Below the pieces are notes generated by a model, which saw only the letters and a program-made list of their open reading frames with translations, ran no database searches and was not told the origin of the DNA. From NCBI GenBank assembly GCA_021371995.1, contig JAJFVA010000005.1, forward strand, positions 33,810-97,809: a DNA stretch of 64,000 nucleotides, in the 5' to 3' direction. Below, piece by piece: positions 36,017 through 45,314 of this stretch (within the stretch, counting starts at the first letter, position 1; every line of letters begins with the position of its first letter). Source of the DNA: Methanoregulaceae archaeon. Its GTDB lineage: Archaea > Halobacteriota > Methanomicrobia > Methanomicrobiales > Methanospirillaceae. Both the position numbers and the translations under genes were made by a program.

Positions 36017-37212
36017 TGGGTGAGATTCGTATTGTGGGTACCGCCCATGTATCAAAAGAGAGTGTCCGGGAAGTGAGGGAAGCCATAGCGGAATTCTCTC
36101 CTGATGTAGTTGCTGTGGAACTGGACGCCGCACGGTATACCGGCCTGAAGAAACAGGCGCAGGAAGCCTCAGTGGAATCGGTGCTTGAGGCAAAGACATT
36201 CACTCAGCTCCTTGTCCAGTGGATCCTTGCCTATCTGCAGAGGAGGATCGGCCTCGATGTCGGTGTGGAACCCGGTGCCGAGATGAAGGCAGCGGTGGAG
36301 GAGGCCGAAGCAAGGGGGATCAGGGTGGGCCTGATCGATCGCGATATCCGGATAACCCTCCGGAGGTTCTGGCAGTCGCTCTCGTTCTTCGAGAAGATCC
36401 GGATGTTTTATGCTCTTGCTGTATCCGTGGTCAGCATCGATGAACAAGAGTTTGATGTCGAGGAATTGAAAAAGCAGGATGTGATCGCGCTTGCCATGGA
36501 AGAGTTCCGGAGGTTCTCACCAAACGGTGCACGGGCACTGATCGATGAGCGGGATGCCTATCTCGCCCACCAGATAAAAAAGCTCTCCCTCTCTCATGAG
36601 CGAATTCTTGTGGTTATCGGGGCAGGACATATGGAGGGTGTCAACCGGTACCTTGCCAATCCTATGAGCCTGCCGCCCATTGAGAGCCTTACCACCGAAG
36701 TTAAATCGCGTCCATGGGGGCTGATTTTCGGGGCGATTGTGACCTTCCTCTTCATCTTCCTCCTCGCGGCTATCGTATTTTCGGGCGTAGGAATTGAGGT
36801 GCTGATCACTGCCCTGTTGTACTGGGTGCTTATCCACGGACTGCTCACCGCGGCGTTCACCCTCATTGCACGGGGACACCCCCTCTCGGCACTGACCGGT
36901 TTTGCGGTCTCCTGGTTTACTGCATTAAATCCGCTCATCGCAGCCGGATGGTTTGCTGCAATCGTTGAGGCGAAGATCCGGAAGCCCGGTCCCGGTGATT
37001 TCGCGCGCATCTCCCGTGCAGAGACGCTTTCAGAGATGATGGAGATCCCGCTTTTCCGGGTTGTTGTTGTCGCAGCAATGGCAAACGTGGGGAGCACGCT
37101 TGGGACGATCTTCTACTTTATCTTCATCTTCCCGATACTTGGGATCGATCCAGGGATTCTTATCACCCAGGGGCTCTCGAATATGTGGGTTGCCATCCAG
37201 GGCATCTTCTGA
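36016..37212 (+). CDS. TraB/PrgY family membrane protein
   Basis: A 398-residue protein. The N-terminal domain (about 1-210) has the conserved GTAHVSKESVREV and AVELDAARY motifs and a later VVIGAGHMEGVNRYL, the layout of the TIKI/TraB/PrgY family, which includes proteases and pheromone shutdown proteins. The C-terminal part (about 230-398) has four or five hydrophobic helices. A metalloprotease activity has been proposed for relatives; whether it applies here is open. Confidence 0.87.
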   Translation: MGEIRIVGTAHVSKESVREVREAIAEFSPDVVAVELDAARYTGLKKQAQEASVESVLEAKTFTQLLVQWILAYLQRRIGLDVGVEPGAEMKAAVEEAEARGIRVGLIDRDIRITLRRFWQSLSFFEKIRMFYALAVSVVSIDEQEFDVEELKKQDVIALAMEEFRRFSPNGARALIDERDAYLAHQIKKLSLSHERILVVIGAGHMEGVNRYLANPMSLPPIESLTTEVKSRPWGLIFGAIVTFLFIFLLAAIVFSGVGIEVLITALLYWVLIHGLLTAAFTLIARGHPLSALTGFAVSWFTALNPLIAAGWFAAIVEAKIRKPGPGDFARISRAETLSEMMEIPLFRVVVVAAMANVGSTLGTIFYFIFIFPILGIDPGILITQGLSNMWVAIQGIF

Positions 37213-37279
37213 TTCCTTTTTTCCAGGAAGCAGAAACTATTTTTATTGTCCTATGCTATCTCCCTCTGGAGTGGTTTTC

Positions 37280-38230
37280 ATGAAATTGTCAATATTCTGT
37301 GCAGTGATCCTCCTCATCGGTGTCCTGTCTGTCCCGGCAACGGTTATGGCAGCGGAAAACACGGTCCCGAAGGCAGGGACGGTATTTCTCGGTGAGCAGG
37401 GTCTTGATATCACCGCAACCGGTGCCACCTCCGGCTCACAGGTCGTCTGGTACGGGCCGGGCGGAAGCCCGACGAGCGTCCCGGCCGCCACCCTGACGGT
37501 GGATGACCCCTCCGATTTCTACATCTCTCCCGTCCTGTTCAGCGATAAGACCGGGCCCTGGTTCCTCCTCCCGGGCAACTCTCTTGCCTTTTATGTTCAG
37601 GACCCCCAGATAGAGATCCGGGTCATTGACGAAACCCGCGATTTCCAGATCACGGAAGAGGTCACCTGGATCCCGAAGGGGGATGCAGTCGGGTTCCGGG
37701 TAGATACCAACGTGTATGAGATCGCAAAACGGCCAAGTTCCCCGGGAGCCCCGATCACGATACGAATACGGGGACCTGGCGGGGTCGAATATTCCTCGGT
37801 GGACGGGTATCAGCTCGAGGATATCATGCTGTCCGGCTCACCGTTCCAGTCAGGGCCGGTCTGGTTCACCGGCGACTACGAGAGTGGCAGCTACAATGTC
37901 TGGGTCGAGAGCACGGGCAATGATATGAATCTCAATTACAAGCGCGAAGGAAAGACGGTGACAGCTCCGGTGGAATTCCTTCTCCAGAGCACAAACCCGC
38001 TTATCACTCCCGAGCCAACCACCAGCACGGCAACGGTCTCCACTACCCTGCCACCAACCACGGTTCAGACACCCGTTCCCACAACCATTGTGACCGAATC
38101 TCCTGTCACACCACCTGTTACTGAAACCATGACGATGATCCCCACCACGACGGTTTCTGGATTCGGTGCAGCGCTCTCCCTTTCTGCACTGGCAGCAGGT
38201 ATACTGATATCATTCATCCGCCGGAAATAA
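37280..38230 (+). CDS. DUF3821-type surface protein with PGF-CTERM-like anchor
   Basis: A 316-residue exported protein. A signal peptide (about 1-24, ending TVMAAE) is followed by a beta-rich outer domain of the DUF3821 type (PKAGTVFLGEQGLDITAT, SDFYISPVLFS). A long Thr/Pro-rich linker (about 240-290) leads to SGFGAALSLSALAAGILISF and RRK, close to the archaeosortase-processed C-terminal tails of Methanomicrobia. It would sit in or on the S-layer. The ATG at 37280 has GGAGTGG as its ribosome-binding site; the frame upstream lies inside the TraB gene. Confidence 0.78.
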   Translation: MKLSIFCAVILLIGVLSVPATVMAAENTVPKAGTVFLGEQGLDITATGATSGSQVVWYGPGGSPTSVPAATLTVDDPSDFYISPVLFSDKTGPWFLLPGNSLAFYVQDPQIEIRVIDETRDFQITEEVTWIPKGDAVGFRVDTNVYEIAKRPSSPGAPITIRIRGPGGVEYSSVDGYQLEDIMLSGSPFQSGPVWFTGDYESGSYNVWVESTGNDMNLNYKREGKTVTAPVEFLLQSTNPLITPEPTTSTATVSTTLPPTTVQTPVPTTIVTESPVTPPVTETMTMIPTTTVSGFGAALSLSALAAGILISFIRRK

Positions 38231-38512
38231 GGCGGCTCTCATTTTTTTAAGATTTTTCAGATATCTGTTTTTAACCCGGTGATGCAGAGGGTTATGATTG
38301 CCATCATTCCACTGGCGTTCTTCTCTTTTCCAATAGGGGGGAGACTTATGAGAACATGGCCATATGGTGATGTCAGGGCATGCCTGGTGCAGGTAACGGG
38401 ATTTCCATGATACCTGTTCTTATAAGAGGGTCGGTGGGTCTGTTCCGGCATACCCTCTTTGGGTTCGTCACATGCCAAAACCATTTTTTCCTCTGGCTGC
38501 AAGGGGATACTC

Positions 38513-39019
38513 ATGAATGTAGGAACCACCATCATCAAATGCCGTCACAGTGTCCGGAGTTACAAGCCCACTCCGGTAGAGGACAATGTCATCAGGGACG
38601 TCCTCGAATGTGCCCACCTCGCCCCGACAGCGATGAACCTCCAGCCCTGGCTCATCGGGGTTATCCGTGAAAAAGGGCTGCTTCAGAAGGTCGCCGGCCT
38701 GACGGATCACGGAAAATTTATTGCCGATGCACCGGTCTGCTTTGCCATATTCGGAGAGCGTAAGGCAAAGTACTATCTCGAGGACTGTTCTGCAGCGACA
38801 GAGAATCTTATCATCTCCCTCCAGTCATACGGGGTAGGGTCATGCTGGGTTGCCGGTGACAAGAAGGAGTATGCAGAGCAGGTGAGAAAACTGCTCGGGG
38901 TCCCCGACCGTTATACTCTTGTCTCCCTCCTTCCGGCAGGGTATCCCGCAGACATTGCGATCCAGAAGAAGAAGGATATGGATGAGATCGTATTTTTTGA
39001 CACATATAAGGAAGACTAA
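38513..39019 (+). CDS. Nitroreductase family flavoprotein
   Basis: A 168-residue FMN protein. IKCRHSVRSYKPTPVEDNVI and AHLAPTAMNLQPWL are the flavin-binding motifs; AATENLIISLQSYGVGSCW and SLLPAGYPAD follow. The frame is open to 38459, but AAGGGGA 9 bases before the ATG at 38513 fixes this start. Function may be quinone, nitro-compound or F420-linked reduction; not determinable. The superoxide reductase gene follows 93 bases downstream, so both could serve oxidative defence. Confidence 0.85.
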   Translation: MNVGTTIIKCRHSVRSYKPTPVEDNVIRDVLECAHLAPTAMNLQPWLIGVIREKGLLQKVAGLTDHGKFIADAPVCFAIFGERKAKYYLEDCSAATENLIISLQSYGVGSCWVAGDKKEYAEQVRKLLGVPDRYTLVSLLPAGYPADIAIQKKKDMDEIVFFDTYKED

Positions 39020-39112
39020 ACCCAGACAGGATCACTGGTGTTCCCGGATGGCTGGAAACATAATCTTTTTATTTTATTCCCGCTTTTAACAGTCTTTGAG
39101 GTGAAAGGAAAA

Positions 39113-39493
39113 ATGGAGAAAAAAGATCTCGGCGCTACCATCAACACGTATGATATGGCGGCAGGAGAAGCACTTGGAAAGAGAGAGGGGCACACCCCCC
39201 GGATCGAGGCTCCGGCAAAGGCAAAGCCTGATGAAGCGATCATGATCAAAGTATCAGTCGGACCCCACCCGAACACGGTGGAGCATTCAATCCGGTGGCT
39301 CGCGGTATTTTATTACGAAGAAGGCCGGGCATTCAACCCGATGGCGCTTGCCAAGGTTTCCTTCAACGCACCGACAACAGAGCCGGAAATAACGCTGAAG
39401 GTGAAGCTTCAGAAGAGCGGGGTGATCCATGCCCTGGAGTACTGCAACCTTCACGGGCTCTGGTCTGGAAAGAAGGAGATAACCATCGGTTAA
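39113..39493 (+). CDS. Superoxide reductase, class II (neelaredoxin type)
   Basis: A 126-residue non-heme iron protein that reduces superoxide to peroxide. Iron ligands can be read in EGHTPRIEAP, GPHPNTVEHSIRW (two histidines) and CNLHGLW (Cys and His). There is no N-terminal desulforedoxin domain, hence class II. The ATG at 39113 is the start; an in-frame ATG at 39038 would add hydrophobic residues without family support. Like most strict anaerobes, this organism would use it during oxygen stress. Confidence 0.9.
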   Translation: MEKKDLGATINTYDMAAGEALGKREGHTPRIEAPAKAKPDEAIMIKVSVGPHPNTVEHSIRWLAVFYYEEGRAFNPMALAKVSFNAPTTEPEITLKVKLQKSGVIHALEYCNLHGLWSGKKEITIG

Positions 39494-39526
39494 ACCTTTT
39501 TTCTGTCGTTTGATCTAAAAAATAGT

Positions 39527-40450
39527 TCAAGCAGCGTCTGCAGGCGGCATGTTGCGTATCGATTTTGCGTAAAAGAATCCAACGATACCGAACGTCACGA
39601 TCGGGGAGAGCCATGGCGGGATATGGAATCCGAAACCGTCCAGTATCATAATACAGCCGAGGACGAGAATAGAGTACATTGCCCCGTTTTTCAGGAAGAG
39701 GTATCGTTTGATCCGGTCGACATTGCTGATCGTGATCTCCCGCACAACGAATGCCCCTATACCATTCCCGATGATGATGAGCGGCACTGAGAGCGTGAAT
39801 GCAAATGCTCCAAGAACCCCGTCGATAGAGAAGGTGGCATCGATAACCTCGAGGTAGAAGATCTTGCTCCAGTCCGACATGGTGCCTCCCAGCATCTTCC
39901 GTTCCTGTTCCTCGGCGTTCTGCCTGAATCCGTGCACGATGAAGAACGCGGTAGATCCCATCACTGCTGCAAACGCCAGGAGGGGGTTTCTTGAGAGGCC
40001 AAACCAGACCAGCAGCGCAAGAAGAATCGAGACAACGGCAAAGAACCAGACTCCCTGCGATGCGATGAAACACTCACCGCGAAGCCCGTAATTTTTCTCT
40101 TCAAGGAATATCCAGTGGAGGAACAGGAATACGAGGAAGGTACCGCCACCCATCAGGAGGATGGGGGCGGACTCTTCGATGGCTGCAATGACCGCGGGAT
40201 CGTTTGAAAATGTCGCGGTAAGTGCCCCGACCGGGCCAAGGGACGTATTGGTCATCCAGATGATCAGCCAGGGCAGGACTCCACGGATGATAAAAACCGC
40301 AAAAAGCAGCCCCCAGACAAGAAACCATCGCCTGGCCCAGGCTGCCATGGTCGAGAGCACCTCTGCATTGATGATGGCATTGTCAATGCTGCTGATGGTC
40401 TCAAAAAGACAGAGCCCTGCGATAATGAGGATAACCGATACGATATCCAT
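39527..40450 (-). CDS. DUF475 family membrane protein (TerC-like)
   Basis: A 307-residue protein with eight or nine hydrophobic segments. LCLFETISSIDNAIINAEVL and FYLEVIDATFSIDGVLGAFA contain the duplicated acidic-Asn signature (E-x3-SxDN and E-x2-D-x3-SxDG) of the TerC superfamily. TerC relatives act in metal ion homeostasis, notably manganese. Substrate here is not known. It converges on the superoxide reductase gene and is flanked by a plus-strand gene, so it is monocistronic. Confidence 0.82.
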   Translation of the reverse strand: MDIVSVILIIAGLCLFETISSIDNAIINAEVLSTMAAWARRWFLVWGLLFAVFIIRGVLPWLIIWMTNTSLGPVGALTATFSNDPAVIAAIEESAPILLMGGGTFLVFLFLHWIFLEEKNYGLRGECFIASQGVWFFAVVSILLALLVWFGLSRNPLLAFAAVMGSTAFFIVHGFRQNAEEQERKMLGGTMSDWSKIFYLEVIDATFSIDGVLGAFAFTLSVPLIIIGNGIGAFVVREITISNVDRIKRYLFLKNGAMYSILVLGCIMILDGFGFHIPPWLSPIVTFGIVGFFYAKSIRNMPPADAA

Positions 40451-40620
40451 TTCTAGTGAGTGGTTTGACGATATTCCCTTAAAAGATTCCTGCAGATCCA
40501 GAGGGAAAAATCATCCAATGGGTCTTTTTTCCGGATACAGACATGGAGCGCGGCATACGGGGAGTTATAGGCGGCCATCCGGGAAACCATTATGTGGTCG
40601 TTCCCCTCACATCAGTGATC

Positions 40621-41907
40621 ATGAAAAGGCCTGTACTTCAGGTGGCGCTGGACCTCCTCGACCTCCCCCGTGCCCTGCAAATCGCCCGCGAAGCGGTGGG
40701 GGGCGGTGCTGACTGGATCGAGGCTGGGACCCCGCTCATCAAGAGCGAAGGGATGGAATCGGTGCGCAGACTGAGGGCAGAATTCCCCGGGCATGATATT
40801 GTCGCCGATATGAAAGTGGCTGACACCGGTTCTCTCGAAGTGGAGATGGCAGCAAAAGCCGGTGCATCCATTGTCTGTATTCTCGGGGATGCAGATGATG
40901 TGGTGATCACTGAGGCGGTAGAGACAGCATCGGTCTATGGGGTGCGGCTTATGGCGGACCTGATCAATGTTGATGACCCGGTCCGGCGTTCCAGGGAATT
41001 GGAGGCACTCGGGGTGCAGATCATCAATGCCCATGTCGGAATCGACCAGCAGATGATTGGGAAGAGTTCTCTCGATCTTCTTGAGAAGATCCGCGGGGCG
41101 ATGGAGATTGACATTGCCGTTGCGGGAGGTCTTGATGCTGTCACTGCCCCCCAGGCATCGGCAAGGGGTGCTGATATCGTTATTGTCGGGGGGGCGATCA
41201 CCCGTTCTGCTGATGTGAGGGAATCGGCCAGAAAAGTGCGGGAGGCACTTGATGCTCCAAGCTCTGAGATCCCGGCTCCCCTCTCATTGTCAAGTGCGGT
41301 GAGAGACCTCTTTTCCGGGGTATCATCGCCAAATGTCTCGGATGCCATGCACCGGAAAGGCGCTATGTCCGGTATCATGCATCTTGCCGGTGGGAGTAAG
41401 GTAGTCGGAAAAGCTGTTACAGTTCAGTCCTTTGCAGGGGACTGGGCGAAACCGGTTGAGGCGATCGACCATGCCGGCGAGGGGGATGTCCTTGTTATCA
41501 ACAATGAGGGAAGCGTCGGGATCGCGACCTGGGGGGAACTTGCAACACTCAGCGCACAAAGCCGGCGCATTGAAGGGGTGGTCATCGATGGCGCTGTCCG
41601 GGATATCGATGATATCAGGAAACTGCCGCTACCGGTTTTTGCCAGGGCTGTTGTGCCGAATGCCGGCGAACCGAAAGGTTTAGGGGAGATCAACTGCGAG
41701 ATCATGTGCGGTGGACAGGCGGTGCGTCCAGGGGACTGGATTGTCGCGGACGAGAGCGGCGTTGTGGTCATTCCAAAGGAGCGTGCGTACGAGATAGCCC
41801 GGCGTGCAAGGGAAGTGAAGAAGACCGAAGAGAGGGTGCGGGAGGAGATCAGGAGGGGAAGCACACTCTCGAGGATATCCGACCTGGTGAAATGGGAGAA
41901 AAAGTAG
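40621..41907 (+). CDS. Hexulose-6-phosphate synthase fused to RraA-like domain
   Basis: A 428-residue fusion. Residues about 1-210 are an orotidine-5'-phosphate-decarboxylase-fold hexulose-6-phosphate synthase ([48 protein letters not shown]). Residues about 220-428 form an RraA-like demethylmenaquinone-methyltransferase/RNase-regulator fold ([45 protein letters not shown]). In archaea Hps can make ribulose phosphate for ribose synthesis by reversing the formaldehyde-fixing reaction. The role of the RraA part is not known. The frame is open to 40543, but the ATG at 40621 gives the family start. Confidence 0.88.
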   Translation: MKRPVLQVALDLLDLPRALQIAREAVGGGADWIEAGTPLIKSEGMESVRRLRAEFPGHDIVADMKVADTGSLEVEMAAKAGASIVCILGDADDVVITEAVETASVYGVRLMADLINVDDPVRRSRELEALGVQIINAHVGIDQQMIGKSSLDLLEKIRGAMEIDIAVAGGLDAVTAPQASARGADIVIVGGAITRSADVRESARKVREALDAPSSEIPAPLSLSSAVRDLFSGVSSPNVSDAMHRKGAMSGIMHLAGGSKVVGKAVTVQSFAGDWAKPVEAIDHAGEGDVLVINNEGSVGIATWGELATLSAQSRRIEGVVIDGAVRDIDDIRKLPLPVFARAVVPNAGEPKGLGEINCEIMCGGQAVRPGDWIVADESGVVVIPKERAYEIARRAREVKKTEERVREEIRRGSTLSRISDLVKWEKK

Positions 41908-41910
41908 AGG

Positions 41911-42348
41911 TTATTGGAAGACCCTGCTCTCGAGAAGTGTTGCCCCTCTGGAGGAGATAAGCCTGACTGCCTGGTCTGCGTTATCGACCCTGAGGATCAG
42001 GACTGCACCTTCTTTCCCGGAGTATGCATAGGAGTATTCGATGTTGATCTGGCCGTCGCCAAGCATCTTTGCAATCTCGTAAAGCCCGCCGGGCGCATCC
42101 CGCATTTGTACCGCTATCACATCGGTAAATGCCACGTTGAACCCGAGGCCTGTGAGTTTCTCGTATGCCTTTTTCGGTTTGTCTACAAGTGTCCTGACGA
42201 CGCCAAATCCATCGGCCTCTGCAATAGAGAATGCAAGGATATTGATATTCTCCTCTTCAAGGGCTTTTGCAATCGCTGCGAGCCGTCCCGGCCTGTTCTC
42301 GGAAAAAACCGAGATCTGTTTTATCAGAAACCTGCCTGTTTCTATCAT
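41911..42348 (-). CDS. Tandem ACT-domain protein
   Basis: A 145-residue regulator with two ACT folds: about 5-70 (IKQISVFSENRPGRLAAIAK) and about 71-145 (VIAVQMRDAPGGLYEIAKML). ACT domains bind amino acids; the pair would sense a small ligand. It overlaps the PaaK-type ligase gene by 4 bases and ends 4 bases from a convergent plus-strand gene. Its role is probably regulation of the neighbouring ligases or of aromatic amino acid traffic, inferred from position. Confidence 0.83.
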   Translation of the reverse strand: MIETGRFLIKQISVFSENRPGRLAAIAKALEEENINILAFSIAEADGFGVVRTLVDKPKKAYEKLTGLGFNVAFTDVIAVQMRDAPGGLYEIAKMLGDGQINIEYSYAYSGKEGAVLILRVDNADQAVRLISSRGATLLESRVFQ

Positions 42349-43646
42349 AGCTTCCTCCTGTCGATAACCCGTTTTGCCTTTCCCTCGAACCGCGGGAGTG
42401 ATCCGGGCTCAACGAGTTCTACGTTCACCGCCACGTTGAGAGTGTTCCTGAGCTTGTGCTCCACATTCTTCCTGATTGCCATGAGATCCGTGATCTTATC
42501 GGAGAACGACTCCCTGCTCACCTCGACACGCACCAGCATGTCATCAAGAGCACCTTTCCGATCCACCACGATCTGAAAGTGCTGCCCCACTTCGGGAACG
42601 GTCATCAGGGCATACTCTATCTGTGACGGGAATACGTTGATACCCCGGATGATGAGCATGTCATCCACACGTCCGGAGATCCGCATCACCCTCGGATGCG
42701 TTCTCCCGCATGCACAGACACCGTCTTCAAACGAAGTGATATCCCCAATCCTGTACCGGATCATTGGGAGAGCCTCTTTCTGGAGCATAGTGACGACGAG
42801 TTCGCCCTTCTCCCCCGGGCCAAGAGACTCACCTGTCCCCGGATCAAGTATCTCGATGCAGGCAAGGTCTCCCCAGACATGGAAGCCTTTCTGCTCGGAA
42901 CATTCACAGAACATTGGTCCGGAAAGCTCGCTCGTTCCGTAAATATCAAATGCCTTAATCCCAAGCCATTCCTCGATCCTCGTTTTCATGGTGTCAGACC
43001 AGGGTTCAGCTCCGAGGATACCCATCCGCAGATCGGTATCTTCTTTGATGCTCAGCCCCATCTTTTCTGCCACTTCGCCCATGTGAATGAGGTAGGAGGG
43101 GGTGCAGGCGATGGCTGTTGTATGGAGGTCCTGCATCAGTTCGATCTGGCGTTCGGTATTTCCTACGCTTGTCGGAAGCACCGTAGCTCCGACGCGTTCT
43201 GCTCCGTAATGAAGGCCGAGGCCCCCGGTGAAAAGGCCATACCCGTAGCTGACCTGGAGCACGTCCCCCCTGCCGAGTCCGCAGGAGACAAGGCCCCGGG
43301 CGAGGGAGGCAGTCCAGTTGTCGAGGTCATTCCTGGTGTACCCGACCACGGTCGGTTTTCCCGTGGTTCCTGAAGAGACATGGTAGCGCACCAGGTCATC
43401 CTGCCCTGCGACAAAAATCTTGTCCGGGTAATTATCACGGAGATCCCGCTTGTACATGAAGGGGAGTTTCCTGATATCGGAGAGGGTCCTGATATCATCA
43501 GGGTGTACACCGGACTCTTTCATCCTGTCATGATAGAACGGCGAGAAGCTGTAAAGCCGGTATACCAGCGTCTTTAAAAGCCGGTACTGGAGCCTCTGGA
43601 GTTCTTCACGCGGCATCTCTTCCATCCGCGGATCCCAGAACATCAT
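42345..43646 (-). CDS. Phenylacetate-CoA ligase-like enzyme (second copy)
   Basis: A 433-residue adenylate-forming ligase. YHVSSGTTGKPTVVGYTRND is the AMP-binding motif (P-loop); FDIYGTSELSGP the A5 region; RISGRVDDMLIIRGINVFP the A8 hinge. In methanogens PaaK-like ligases commonly lie beside indolepyruvate oxidoreductase genes and activate aryl acids for aromatic amino acid synthesis; here no such oxidoreductase gene is next door. Overlaps both neighbours by 4 bases. Confidence 0.88.
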   Translation of the reverse strand: MMFWDPRMEEMPREELQRLQYRLLKTLVYRLYSFSPFYHDRMKESGVHPDDIRTLSDIRKLPFMYKRDLRDNYPDKIFVAGQDDLVRYHVSSGTTGKPTVVGYTRNDLDNWTASLARGLVSCGLGRGDVLQVSYGYGLFTGGLGLHYGAERVGATVLPTSVGNTERQIELMQDLHTTAIACTPSYLIHMGEVAEKMGLSIKEDTDLRMGILGAEPWSDTMKTRIEEWLGIKAFDIYGTSELSGPMFCECSEQKGFHVWGDLACIEILDPGTGESLGPGEKGELVVTMLQKEALPMIRYRIGDITSFEDGVCACGRTHPRVMRISGRVDDMLIIRGINVFPSQIEYALMTVPEVGQHFQIVVDRKGALDDMLVRVEVSRESFSDKITDLMAIRKNVEHKLRNTLNVAVNVELVEPGSLPRFEGKAKRVIDRRKL

Positions 43647-44932
43647 GCTTCTCCCCTCCTGTCCACCACCCGCTTTGCCTTCCCTTCAAAGCGCGGGAGT
43701 GTGCCCGGTTCGACAAGCCGGACGGTTGTCCGGAGTTCGAGCGCATCGCGGAGTTCTTTTACTACCTTTTTCTGTATCCGGGCGAGGTCCTGGAGCTCCC
43801 CGGAGAAGTAGGAACGGTTGATCTCGACTTCGATGGTCATCTCATCAAGGTGATTGATTCGGTCGACATAGACCATAAACTGATTCCCGACTTCTGGAAT
43901 TTTCAAAAGGACATGTTCGATCTGCGAAGGGAACACATTGATACCCCTGATCACCAGCATATCATCGCTTCTACCGGTGATACGTGCGATTTTCCGGGCT
44001 CTTCCGCACAGGCAGTCATCCTCGAGTTTCATCGTGATATCCCCTGTACGGTACCGGAGAAGCGGCATGGCCTCCTTTGCAAGCGGTGTGACAACAAGCT
44101 CCCCCCGCTCCCCGTCAGCCACCACCTCTCCGGTAACAGGATCGATGATCTCTACGAGGTAGCAATCATGCCAGATATGCAGTCCGTTTCTCTCCCTGCA
44201 TTCAAATGCAACCCCCGGGCCGAAGAGTTCAGAGAGACCATAGGAGTCGTAAGCGGTTACCCCAAGTCTCCTCTCAAGCTCTTTCCTCATGGAGTCCGAC
44301 CAGGGTTCTGCCCCGAAAAGCCCGGTTTTCAGTGTCGGGAGCCCTGCATGCATCTCTTCGGCCACCTCGGCAAGGTGCATCGCGTAACTCGGTGTGCAGT
44401 GGATCGCAGTCACACCGAAATCCTGGATCATCTCGATCTGCCGTTTTGTGTTGCCGGTTGCACTGGGGATTACCGTGAGGCCTATCTTCTCAGCACCGTA
44501 ATGGAAGCCAAGTCCCCCTGTAAACATTCCATAATTGACCATGTTCTGGAAGACGTCCCCTGCTTTCAGTCCGACCATGGTGAGGTTCCGGGCGATCAGC
44601 TCGGCCCAGGTCTCAAGGTCATTTTTTGTGTACCCCACAACGGTCGGTTTTCCGGTAGTTCCTGAGGTGGTATGGATCCGGACCACTTTTGAGAGGGGCA
44701 CTGCAAAGAACCCGAAGGGGTAGCCATCCCGCAGGTCCTGTTTTTTTGTGAAGGGAACGCGACGGATATCATCGATGGTTTTTATCTCTCCTGGCCTGAT
44801 CCCTGCTTCCTGTAATTTTTTCCGGTAAAACTCGACGTTTTGGACCTGTGCGACGGTCCGTTTCAGGCGCTTTAACTGCAGCGCCTCGATGTCTCTCTTC
44901 TTAAGGGTCTCAATTTTTTCATTCCAGAACAT
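43643..44932 (-). CDS. Phenylacetate-CoA ligase-like enzyme (first copy)
   Basis: A 429-residue paralogue of the next gene, with RIHTTSGTTGKPTVVGYTKN, YDSYGLSELFGPGVAFEC and RITGRSDDMLVIRGINVFP. It leads a three-gene operon: ligase-ligase-ACT. The two ligases share the same N- and C-terminal layout (the ends FEGKAKRVVDRRGEA and FEGKAKRVIDRRKL are nearly the same), so the tandem arose by duplication. Substrate specificity may differ; aryl acids or acetate-like acids are possible. Confidence 0.88.
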   Translation of the reverse strand: MFWNEKIETLKKRDIEALQLKRLKRTVAQVQNVEFYRKKLQEAGIRPGEIKTIDDIRRVPFTKKQDLRDGYPFGFFAVPLSKVVRIHTTSGTTGKPTVVGYTKNDLETWAELIARNLTMVGLKAGDVFQNMVNYGMFTGGLGFHYGAEKIGLTVIPSATGNTKRQIEMIQDFGVTAIHCTPSYAMHLAEVAEEMHAGLPTLKTGLFGAEPWSDSMRKELERRLGVTAYDSYGLSELFGPGVAFECRERNGLHIWHDCYLVEIIDPVTGEVVADGERGELVVTPLAKEAMPLLRYRTGDITMKLEDDCLCGRARKIARITGRSDDMLVIRGINVFPSQIEHVLLKIPEVGNQFMVYVDRINHLDEMTIEVEINRSYFSGELQDLARIQKKVVKELRDALELRTTVRLVEPGTLPRFEGKAKRVVDRRGEA

Positions 44933-45314
44933 TACAGCCTCCTCTCATTCGTTGCACCGGCACCGCTGCCTGTGGCCGGTGATCTCAGGGGTATTTGTAC
45001 CCGGCCCTGGTCAGGCTGGGATACGGACACGCATATATCGGTTCCATTCGGTCAAAAAACTATGTCAGGGCATGGCATGGCAGGGTCTATCTCACAGGAT
45101 AATCACTGGAATCAGGGAAAAGCCGCAGAAACCGGCTGCTGAAAGTTCAGCTATCAGACCGGCCACCTGTTAATAAAATACGATCATTCCGGATTCATGC
45201 TCTCACTTGAAATCAGGAAAATATCGGGTAAAACGATGAATTGATGTAGTGGGGCTGTCATAGTTTCTCCTGCGGGCATGCAGAGTCCGGGCTGGTTTTA
45301 GAAGGGGGTTCTCC
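44933..45314. other. Intergenic region between PaaK ligase and cas1
   Basis: About 380 bases without a supported gene. It holds the divergent promoters for the ligase operon and for cas1. I looked for CRISPR repeats and found none; there is no repeated unit of 25-40 bases. AAGGGGGT at 45302-45309 is the ribosome-binding site of cas1. Confidence 0.5.

Noticed and set aside
44933..45314. CRISPR array near cas1
   Set aside because: No repeated unit of 25-40 bases was seen here or elsewhere in the window.
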